Assembly: GCA_014729315.1 (NCBI GenBank)
Contig: WJKD01000290.1
Span: 1-9,814 of the forward strand
Length of the DNA stretch: 9,814 nucleotides
Reading direction: 5' to 3'
Source of the DNA: Promethearchaeota archaeon
GTDB taxonomy: Archaea; Asgardarchaeota; Lokiarchaeia; Sigynarchaeales; SOKP01
Part shown: piece after piece, positions 1 through 5,654 of the stretch
Numbering within the stretch: the first letter of the stretch is position 1
Layout: every line of letters starts with the position of its first letter
Position numbers and translations under genes: made by a program
The notes under the pieces: generated by a model
Database searches by the model: none
The model's input: only the letters and a program-made list of their open reading frames with translations
Told to the model about the DNA's origin: nothing

Positions 1-1
1 A

Positions 2-76
2 GTCAATATTGCATTATTTGATGTCGGAGGGTTTTTTAGTATTTTATCAATTTTATTTAGTCAATTATATCATTAG
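2..76 (+). CDS. C-terminal end of an upstream gene (partial, hydrophobic tail)
   Basis: The frame beginning at base 2 is open for 24 codons and ends at TAG (74-76). The encoded tail is strongly hydrophobic (ALFDVGGFFSILSILFSQLYH at its end), as expected for the last membrane segment of an integral membrane protein. Its stop codon sits 11 bases before the ATG of the ECF ATPase and touches that gene's Shine-Dalgarno sequence, so the two are probably cotranscribed. In cbiMQO/ecf operons the gene before the ATPase is often the transmembrane T component (CbiQ/EcfT) or a substrate-binding membrane subunit; that identity is inferred only from position and hydrophobicity. The piece is too short to recognise a family. 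Confidence 0.4.
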   Translation, partial: VNIALFDVGGFFSILSILFSQLYH

Positions 77-87
77 AGGAAAAATTA

Positions 88-990
88 ATGAGAAACAAAG
101 AAAGTGAAGCTTCTTGTAGGGCAGAATTAACAGGAAATGAGATTATTCATGTTGATTGTGTAGATCATGTATATCCCGACGGCACGATGAGCTTAGACGG
201 TATTTGTTTCAGCGTTAATCCAGGTGAAATCGTGGCAATATGCGGTCCTAACGGTTCTGGAAAAACTACTTTGTTGGAACATTTAGTAGGTATTTTAACT
301 CCGAAAAAGGGGAGGATAATGATGTTTGGAAAGAGACTTGAAAAGAAGAGTTATAAAAAAGTAAGAAGAGTAGTAGGACTAATTTTCCAAAATTCCGACG
401 ATCAGCTATTCTCACCAACTGTGATGGATGATGTAATGTTTGGTCCAAGAAATCTGGGATTAAGTAAAGAGGAAGCATATCAAAAAGCCTATGATGCTCT
501 AAAAACCGTATTTGGTAAGTTTCCTAAACATTTAGCAGACAAGATTCCTCATTATTTAAGCGGCGGAGAGAAAAAGTTAGTTGCCATAGCAGGAATCTTA
601 GCAATGGAACCGAAGGCGATTGTTGCTGATGAAATCACAGCAAACTTAGATCCATATCATGGTCGACTTGTAGAGAATATTTTAATTAAAATGAAGGAAG
701 AACTTGACATAAGTGTTGTATTCGCAACACATGACCTTAATATGGCACTAAGATTAGCAGATAGAGTATGTTTAATAGATAAGGGTGCCATAATCAAAGA
801 AGGAACACCTAAAGAGATTTTTTTAGATGATGATATCTTGAAATTAGATTTAGAAATTCCCCAAATTTTAAGGATTTATCGAAATTTAAAACAATTTTTT
901 TCCGATATTGCGGAGGACACAATTCCCAGAACAGTAAACCAGTTAAATAAATTGATCAATCGCTTGTTAAAGACAAATAATTTAAGCTAA
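88..990 (+). CDS. ECF-type transporter ATP-binding protein (CbiO/EcfA family)
   Basis: Cytoplasmic ATPase that powers an energy-coupling-factor importer, a class that takes up cobalt, nickel or vitamins such as biotin. Of 300 residues, the ABC core spans about 20-245: Walker A GPNGSGKT (53-60), Q-loop Gln101, signature LSGGEKK (157-163), Walker B ending in Asp181-Glu182 within VADE, D-loop NLD (186-188) and switch His215. The stretch QNSDDQLFSPTVMDDVMFGP (101-120) is a hallmark of the CbiO/EcfA group and separates it from other ABC families. Residues 245-300 form the usual extra C-terminal helical region. The start is supported by AGAGGA (75-80) seven bases ahead of the ATG. It follows a hydrophobic protein tail directly, so it is likely the end of an operon. 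Only one ATPase is in view; a second copy or the membrane subunits would lie upstream. Substrate cannot be told from the sequence; cobalt would suit the neighbouring corrinoid-type methyltransferase, but that is inference. Confidence 0.92.
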   Translation: MRNKESEASCRAELTGNEIIHVDCVDHVYPDGTMSLDGICFSVNPGEIVAICGPNGSGKTTLLEHLVGILTPKKGRIMMFGKRLEKKSYKKVRRVVGLIFQNSDDQLFSPTVMDDVMFGPRNLGLSKEEAYQKAYDALKTVFGKFPKHLADKIPHYLSGGEKKLVAIAGILAMEPKAIVADEITANLDPYHGRLVENILIKMKEELDISVVFATHDLNMALRLADRVCLIDKGAIIKEGTPKEIFLDDDILKLDLEIPQILRIYRNLKQFFSDIAEDTIPRTVNQLNKLINRLLKTNNLS

Positions 991-1005
991 ATAAACCATT
1001 AATTT

Positions 1006-1038
1006 AATCTACTTAGACTCGTAGTTCTAAGTAAGATT
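1006..1038. other. Hairpin between two convergent genes
   Basis: Bases 1006-1017 (AATCTACTTAGA) pair with 1026-1038 (TCTAAGTAAGATT) across an 8-base loop, with a single bulged A at 1033, giving 12 base pairs. It lies in the 96-base gap between the ends of the ECF ATPase gene and the methyltransferase gene, where a shared terminator would be expected. No T-run follows it on either strand, so a classical intrinsic terminator is not shown; it may act as a transcript-end or RNA-stability structure. Confidence 0.4.
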
Positions 1039-1086
1039 TATAGAGAGAATTTAAACAATTATCGAGTATGAGACAAAATAAAAGAT

Positions 1087-2142
1087 TTAAATAGTTTCAT
1101 CTTTAACAGTCTTGATAACCTCGTAGGTTCTGTGCAATAATTCGTATGCGACCTCGGGAGGAGACCAACCAGATAACCCGCAATCAGGACCGGTGTATCT
1201 TAATCTATCACCATAATGATCCAAGGCAGTAATAAGATTTTTTCTAATTCGTTCTTTTGAATCAATCAGACCCATTGTTCCTTCAAATGTTTTTAATTCC
1301 TCGTAATTTTTTCCAGAATCTAAAGATTCGGCAATGATATTATCTATATTAGTCCGAGCGATTCCAACCCGTATATATTTATCGTGATCGTCAAGTTCGC
1401 GTTTAGGAATAATATTATTCGGATCGGAGGCGTATTCGCACGTTAGAACATCTATATTTTTTGCTTTCATGCAGATATCAGCGCGATTTAGGGTGTGAAG
1501 ATGTATCTGACTGCTTACATCAAGATTCTCTAAGGATTTATCGAAAATAGTTATAATATCTTCGTTGGAAACATTTACGAGGTCGACATATCCGAAGGAA
1601 GGTTCGTCAATTGATATTACAGGTGTTTCCAAATATTTTGTTTGATAAAGTGAATTTTTGAGAAAAAAATTTACCGATTTTGCAAAATTAAGCGCAACAT
1701 CTAAATAGACCGTAAATCCGTGCTTTTTCACATATAATTCAACTGGACCAGTAACACATAATTTTACTTTTAAGGATGTATTAGTTCGTTCGTAATATTC
1801 TTTCGCATATTTTTCAATTACATGCATTTCGGGGATAATAGCTTTAGACGATTCTATTAAATCAGGTTGAGTTTCGTAATCGGAAATTGGTTTTAAAAAT
1901 TGAGTATACATATCCATATGTTGAGGAAAGTTGATGATCTCGACTCCCGCGTTAAGTTTTTGCTGAAAGGATTGTATAACAGGATGGTGAAAATAATTAT
2001 GAATACCTCTATTTTCGAATATGTTTTCTTCTCTTATTAACCCATTATAAGCAATCCAATAGAATTTGTTGAACATTTCTTTATCTATGTATTCCGGCAA
2101 TGGAAAACTACCTACATCATCATATTGTGGAAAATCTTTCAC
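1087..2142 (-). CDS. Core-MetE-like methyltransferase (cobalamin-independent methionine synthase C-terminal family)
   Basis: A UROD/MetE-type TIM-barrel methyltransferase. Classical core MetE enzymes of archaea lack the N-terminal half of bacterial MetE and move a methyl group from a methylcobamide to homocysteine, making methionine. Numbering from the upstream ATG at 2157 (356 residues): DVGSFPLP near the N-terminus (14-21), substrate-site motif IDEPSFG (183-189), and zinc-site elements IHLHTLN (218-224), Glu241 in TCEYASDP, and Cys326 in GPDCGLSGW. Bacterial and archaeal MetE bind zinc through His, Cys, Glu, Cys; here Glu and the last Cys are present, but the first Cys of the HxC motif is absent (His221 or Leu223 by alignment), and the Glu-to-Cys distance is about 25 residues longer than usual. 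It may therefore be a variant synthase or use another thiol acceptor. The chosen start is GTG 2142, with GGAGGGA six bases ahead; ATG 2157 is the alternative. The TrmB regulator gene lies just upstream on the same strand. Confidence 0.8.
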   Translation of the reverse strand: MKDFPQYDDVGSFPLPEYIDKEMFNKFYWIAYNGLIREENIFENRGIHNYFHHPVIQSFQQKLNAGVEIINFPQHMDMYTQFLKPISDYETQPDLIESSKAIIPEMHVIEKYAKEYYERTNTSLKVKLCVTGPVELYVKKHGFTVYLDVALNFAKSVNFFLKNSLYQTKYLETPVISIDEPSFGYVDLVNVSNEDIITIFDKSLENLDVSSQIHLHTLNRADICMKAKNIDVLTCEYASDPNNIIPKRELDDHDKYIRVGIARTNIDNIIAESLDSGKNYEELKTFEGTMGLIDSKERIRKNLITALDHYGDRLRYTGPDCGLSGWSPPEVAYELLHRTYEVIKTVKDETI

Positions 2143-2148
2143 TCTGCT

Positions 2149-2155
2149 TCCCTCC
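2149..2155 (-). promoter_or_regulatory. Ribosome binding site deciding the methyltransferase start
   Basis: Read on the minus strand, GGAGGGA lies inside the first three codons of the longest frame (ATG at 2157) and exactly six bases before an in-frame GTG (2142-2140). This is ideal Shine-Dalgarno placement for the GTG and argues for a protein five residues shorter. A leaderless transcript could still begin at the ATG. Confidence 0.55.
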
Positions 2156-2179
2156 ATAATAGAATAGATTTATGTATAG

Positions 2180-2188
2180 ATTATAATT
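2180..2188 (-). promoter_or_regulatory. Putative TATA box of the methyltransferase gene
   Basis: On the minus strand the gap between the TrmB gene and the methyltransferase gene holds AATTATAAT, centred about 27 bases before the ATG at 2157. At the usual archaeal TATA-to-start distance, transcription would begin at or next to that ATG, giving either a leaderless message or a 15-base leader ahead of GTG 2142. In AT-rich DNA such boxes arise by chance, so this is a suggestion. Confidence 0.35.
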
Positions 2189-2207
2189 CAGATTGGTTAA
2201 TAAGATT

Positions 2208-3059
2208 TTAGTTATCTACTTTTTGAGACGCAGCAAGCAACTCGTTCATGCCGTTTATATGAAAATTTACGACCTCGTCTTTTGTACTTAAAATAGCCAT
2301 ATCCAATTCGATCGGCATTGGAATTTTAAACATACTCGTTTTCGAATCAATAACCACCAGTCCAAACACCTTAGGTAATTTTTCGCCCAAAATTTTGAAT
2401 TTTTCTAAGACAAAACTGTTTTTAATTTCAATGTTTAGCAGTTTGGGACCTATTTTATCAAGATTTTGAAGGAAAAATTGAAAACGCTCAAAAATAGGAT
2501 TTTTAAGTACATAAAATGTTCCATTCTTGATTTTATTACGTATTTCATCTAAATCTTCTTGGTTTTCAAATAATAATTTAATTTCTACACTGGATTCTTT
2601 CGAATTTATTACCTCTACAATCGATTTATTGTAATGCATAACCTGTATAAACATATTAATGTTTTCTTTAGCTGTATCTAATAACATATAAAGATATTTT
2701 TGTAGAGAGTTAAAACCCATTAGGCCAATAAAGGGTATATCACCGGTTTCCTCAGTATTATATATTTCTTCTATAATGTCCAAACATTTATCTACTTGAT
2801 TTTCGATTTTTTCCTTTAAATCGATGAAATAATTTTGGATCCGCTCTTTAGGAAGTATACGGTATAATTTCTTATTTCCTTCTCGAACAATTTCTAAAAG
2901 TCCCTTCTCTTTCAATTTTCCGCAGACCCTATAAATTTTTGGCTGAGGAACTCCCGAGTATTCTGAAATTTCACTCGCACTTAATAGATTGTATTTAATA
3001 ATCGTTTGTAGGACTTGTGCTTCGTATTGGCTAAAATCTAATTTTTGAAGGACAAAACC
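2208..3059 (-). CDS. TrmB-family transcriptional regulator lacking a normal start codon
   Basis: About 283 codons are open from just after TAA (3062-3060) to the stop at 2208-2210. The N-terminal 65 residues are a clear TrmB winged helix: KLDFSQYEAQVL, then SASEISEYSGVPQPKIYRV and KLKEKGLLEIV, matching the family pattern of 'L-x-YEA', 'ASEIA..SGVP' and 'L..KGL'. A linker helix (about 75-100) and an effector-binding-like C-terminal domain follow, so the length is normal for the family. TrmB proteins sense sugars or other metabolites and bind palindromic operators. No ATG, GTG or TTG lies in frame before the winged helix; the first usable one, TTG at 2915, would delete the DNA-reading helix. 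The nearest ATG (3068-3066) is followed by ATA and then TAA. The gene is thus broken by one early nonsense codon, starts at a rare codon, or contains a sequencing error. It stands 50 bases upstream of the methyltransferase gene and may regulate it. Confidence 0.75.
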   Translation of the reverse strand, partial: GFVLQKLDFSQYEAQVLQTIIKYNLLSASEISEYSGVPQPKIYRVCGKLKEKGLLEIVREGNKKLYRILPKERIQNYFIDLKEKIENQVDKCLDIIEEIYNTEETGDIPFIGLMGFNSLQKYLYMLLDTAKENINMFIQVMHYNKSIVEVINSKESSVEIKLLFENQEDLDEIRNKIKNGTFYVLKNPIFERFQFFLQNLDKIGPKLLNIEIKNSFVLEKFKILGEKLPKVFGLVVIDSKTSMFKIPMPIELDMAILSTKDEVVNFHINGMNELLAASQKVDN

Positions 3060-3062
3060 TTA

Positions 3063-3330
3063 TATCATAAGGAATTTTACAAAGCACTAAATCGGGAAAC
3101 TCAGTTATTTGGAATATATATTAAAACTAGATTAAGGAATTGTAAAATACTTAATGGAATCCATATCTCGGTTTTATTCCCACCATGTACCCGAATTATC
3201 TTCTACAAATATGATGCAGTTAAATTAACTAATATGATTTAAGATTACTAAAAATTTTAGATTAAATTAAAGTAAATTTTAATAAATTTGTTATCTCATA
3301 CCTATTTTAAGAAGAGTAATCTTAGATAAT
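3063..3330. other. Divergent intergenic region between the TrmB and DprA genes
   Basis: No convincing gene is seen here. On the minus strand, TTTAATATATATTCC (3125-3111) is a fair TATA element for the regulator. On the plus strand, the AT-rich stretch near 3275-3290 could hold the dprA TATA box, with transcription starting near 3307. The region also contains a long-spaced inverted repeat and a 13-base palindrome, listed separately. Confidence 0.4.
3240..3324. repeat. Inverted repeat bracketing the dprA promoter region
   Basis: TAAGATTACT (3240-3249) and AGTAATCTTA (3315-3324) are perfect 10-base inverted copies separated by 65 bases, the right copy ending six bases before the dprA start. Overlapping the left copy is the palindrome CTAAAAATTTTAG (3248-3260). 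Such a layout could be a pair of regulator sites that loop the DNA, or a leader-RNA stem; no factor can be named. Confidence 0.4.
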
Positions 3331-4344
3331 GTGATGATAATCTTGGACGAGTCGCTAACAGATTATATTTTTCTTAGTAGATGTATCCCACTTCCATTAT
3401 CGGCTCTAAAAGTCATCAAAAGCCGAGTTTCATTTGAAAATGTTTTAAAACTCACGCCCAAACAGTTTGAAACTCTTCTTGAAAGCTTTAAAAAGGTTGA
3501 CCACATTTCAATTAGACAAATCAATAAAAAAGTGGAAAAGTTTTATAACCTGAATAATAAGAAAACCTTCGAATATATTCGAAAGCAACTTTCAATATGC
3601 GGTAAAAACAACATTCAATGTCTTAGTTATTTCAATAAAGATTTTCCGCCTATATTGAAATCGATAGGAAAACCACCGAAGTTGATCTTCATCCAAGGGG
3701 CTATAAAATCCGAAGATTATAAGGCAGTAGCGATCATTGGAACAAGAAACCCAACAAAATACGGTGAAAAAATGGCAAGAGATATTGCCAAGCGATTAGT
3801 GGAAGAAGGTTTCACGATAGTTAGCGGTTTCGCTCGGGGGATTGATACTATAGCAATGAAAAGTGCATTAGATTTTGGTGGCAGAGCAATTGGGGTTATT
3901 GCCTCGGGAATTTTAAACCTTTACCCAAAAGAGCATCAATACTTGGTTGAAAAATTGGTTTCAAACGGAGCTTTGATCTCGGAGAGATTTCCCCATAAAA
4001 ATGTTTCGAAGCAAGCATTACAAATTCGAAATAGAATTACAAGCGGTATTGGACTAGGAAACATCTTTGTAGAAGGTAATGAACGCAGCGGAACCCGATG
4101 GCAATATAAATTTGGAGCAAGGCAAGGCAGACCTGCTTTTGCCGTTGAGCCAATTGATAATGATGTTGAACAAGCATTTATTCCAAATTGGATTGTCAAT
4201 GAGAAAGGAGGGGCCAAAATATCATCCCTCAAAGACATTGATTGGGTTGTTGAGATACTTAATGAGGAATATGAAAAAAGAAGGCAAGTAAAAAATTTGA
4301 ATAAAGGAACTACAACTCACCAAAAAAGCATCTTAAAGTATTGA
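3331..4344 (+). CDS. dprA: DNA-processing protein DprA/SMF family
   Basis: A 337-residue protein with the full DprA core. Residues 1-90 are a helical N-terminal region; CLSYFNKDFPPILKSIGKPP (97-116) and LIFIQGA (118-124) match the family's entry into the Rossmann-like fold. The core carries VAIIGTRNP (133-141), the ligand-loop motif SGFARGID (165-172), ALDFGGRAIGVIASG (179-193), YPKEH (198-202), RNRITSG (233-239), VEGNERSGT (247-255) and QGRPAFAVEP (265-274). Bacterial DprA binds single-stranded DNA and loads RecA during transformation; archaeal members are not well understood. There is no C-terminal winged helix; the tail (310-337) is basic and probably disordered. Start: GTG 3331, with ATG directly after it (3334) equally possible; only a weak GAAGAG precedes them. 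It is the first gene of an operon with the ComF-type PRTase, whose ATG lies 26 bases downstream. Confidence 0.9.
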   Translation: MMIILDESLTDYIFLSRCIPLPLSALKVIKSRVSFENVLKLTPKQFETLLESFKKVDHISIRQINKKVEKFYNLNNKKTFEYIRKQLSICGKNNIQCLSYFNKDFPPILKSIGKPPKLIFIQGAIKSEDYKAVAIIGTRNPTKYGEKMARDIAKRLVEEGFTIVSGFARGIDTIAMKSALDFGGRAIGVIASGILNLYPKEHQYLVEKLVSNGALISERFPHKNVSKQALQIRNRITSGIGLGNIFVEGNERSGTRWQYKFGARQGRPAFAVEPIDNDVEQAFIPNWIVNEKGGAKISSLKDIDWVVEILNEEYEKRRQVKNLNKGTTTHQKSILKY

Positions 4345-4356
4345 ACTTAATGTATC

Positions 4357-4363
4357 AGAGGGT
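4357..4363 (+). promoter_or_regulatory. Ribosome binding site deciding the PRTase start
   Basis: AGAGGGT stands seven bases before ATG 4371, the best initiation signal for the second gene of the operon. It favours that ATG over the upstream TTG at 4341 (overlapping the dprA stop by four bases) and ATG 4350, neither of which has a purine-rich site at suitable spacing. Confidence 0.55.
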
Positions 4364-4370
4364 AAAAACA

Positions 4371-5462
4371 ATGGCAAAAGTCAGAAAACAATTCAAATTG
4401 GACGAAGAAATTACTATAGAAAGAATTCCTGAAAAACATTGTATGATGTGTTTAAATCAAATGTATACTGAGCAAAAATTATGCAATACCTGCAGACATC
4501 TGCCTTTATATATAGGTGATTGGAATTTTAAAAGCGTAAATGCCCTGGGTATATATCATAAGTACAAACAAAAGGGATACAGCATCCCAATCAATGTTCT
4601 TTCTGAGTTGATTCTATTACTTAAATTTCGAAAAGGAAAAAAATTCAGGACATTTGCGGGTTCATTAATCGCAAAAGGATTATTTAAAATTTTCGAGGAA
4701 AAAAGAGATATTTATAATGATGTCTCTCATGTGGTTATATCACCCAAGTTCAAAAGTAATGAGGAAAACCAAGTCGAATATATCTTAAATCCCTTCATAG
4801 AAATTTTAAACCAAAATGGTTATGATATCGAAAATCTTTCGAAACGAGTTAAACGATTAGAGGATGTTGGAAGAAATAAAGAAAAAGGGTTTGAAGAAAG
4901 ATTCAATGACATTAATGGTGTTCATGAAGTCAGAATAGATGATTTAGGGCATGCTGATATAATAATTTTAGATGATATCTTCACGACAGGATCAACTTCT
5001 TGGGATATAGCACGAGCACTTAAGGAAAGAAATGCAGGGAATATTCACGTATTAGTTGCGGGCAGACATTGGCTGTTTGATGAATGGCCGATAAATACAT
5101 TATACAGCAATGGCGATTTTAGTTTTGATTATTTGATCAATTATTTTTCAAGGACAGATTATAACAGAGACCGGAAAAAAATCTCTAAAGTAATAATAAT
5201 CAAATTAGATGTTCAAGAAAATTACATCTATGCCTTGATAAAAGGTTCAAGGGGGAATTATGAATTAGATGTTGATCTTGATAACAATATTTTAAGCCAT
5301 TCTTGTCCCGATTTTAAAAATGACAAGAAAAGAAATAAAAAATTCTGTAAACATATCTCAAAAGCATTTCTCAACATTAGAAAAGGGAATGAAAAATTCT
5401 CAAGTAGCGTGTTAAACTCAATTTATAGAGAATTAGATATTTGGCAATTTGATATGAAGTAA
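4371..5462 (+). CDS. ComF-type phosphoribosyltransferase with C-terminal SWIM-like zinc finger
   Basis: A 363-residue protein when started at ATG 4371. Three parts are visible. First, a zinc site, CMMC (24-27) and CNTC (38-41), like the one opening ComF proteins. Second, a type I PRTase domain (about 60-240): the ComF-like segment with SKRVKRLEDVGRNKEKGFEE (157-176) and the PRPP-binding loop IIILDDIFTTGSTS (197-210), whose two acidic residues and TTGST are intact, so PRPP or nucleotide binding is likely. Third, after about 50 linker residues, a beta strand pair and a SWIM-like finger, HSCPDF (310-315) and FCKH (325-328), in which the first of the usual CxC cysteines is His. SWIM fingers bind DNA or proteins. 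Bacterial ComF is needed for transformation, but its reaction is unknown. Fusion to SWIM and coupling to dprA suggest a DNA-directed role. No signal peptide; it should be cytoplasmic. Confidence 0.85.
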   Translation: MAKVRKQFKLDEEITIERIPEKHCMMCLNQMYTEQKLCNTCRHLPLYIGDWNFKSVNALGIYHKYKQKGYSIPINVLSELILLLKFRKGKKFRTFAGSLIAKGLFKIFEEKRDIYNDVSHVVISPKFKSNEENQVEYILNPFIEILNQNGYDIENLSKRVKRLEDVGRNKEKGFEERFNDINGVHEVRIDDLGHADIIILDDIFTTGSTSWDIARALKERNAGNIHVLVAGRHWLFDEWPINTLYSNGDFSFDYLINYFSRTDYNRDRKKISKVIIIKLDVQENYIYALIKGSRGNYELDVDLDNNILSHSCPDFKNDKKRNKKFCKHISKAFLNIRKGNEKFSSSVLNSIYRELDIWQFDMK

Positions 5463-5477
5463 GATCGAGTATAAGTC

Positions 5478-5511
5478 AGATTAGTATAATAATGAAATGC
5501 TAATCTTTTTT
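5478..5511 (+). terminator. Intrinsic-type terminator after the dprA-PRTase operon
   Basis: AGATTAGTAT (5478-5487) pairs with ATGCTAATCT (5497-5506) as a 10-pair stem with one G-U, a 9-base loop, and a run of six T (5506-5511). It begins 15 bases after the PRTase stop. It separates this operon from the following nuclease-like gene, which therefore probably has its own promoter. Confidence 0.65.
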
Positions 5512-5530
5512 CAGGTTAGATATACCATTA

Positions 5531-5541
5531 AGAAATTATAA
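5531..5541 (+). promoter_or_regulatory. Possible TATA box ahead of the nuclease-like gene
   Basis: AAATTATAAC lies 20 bases after the operon terminator and could place a transcript start near 5562. Two later boxes, ATTTATAAAC around 5580 and AATTATATTT around 5598, are equally good; the last fits ATG 5655 best, with a leader of about 26 bases. The choice cannot be made from sequence alone. Confidence 0.25.
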
Positions 5542-5654
5542 CAAGAACTTATTAACTTAAAAAAAATCTTTTGGTATCTAAATTTATAAACATAAAAAAT
5601 TATATTTTAGTGAAATTATTAAAGCTTCATTTTAAAGTCAATGAGAAAAGAATA

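Noticed and set aside
3045..3242. Plus-strand 65-codon frame starting at TTG
   Set aside because: It overlaps the well-supported winged-helix region of the TrmB gene, has no ribosome site, and its composition does not look like a protein family.
4341..4370. TTG 4341 as the PRTase start, overlapping the dprA stop by four bases
   Set aside because: Coupled overlap is attractive, but ATG 4371 has a clear AGAGGGT site and the extra ten residues match nothing in ComF proteins.
5571..5654. N-terminal extension of the nuclease-like protein from TTG 5571
   Set aside because: The extra 28 residues are low-complexity, rich in Lys and Ile, and the three TATA-like boxes fall in this stretch; ATG 5655 is the simpler start.
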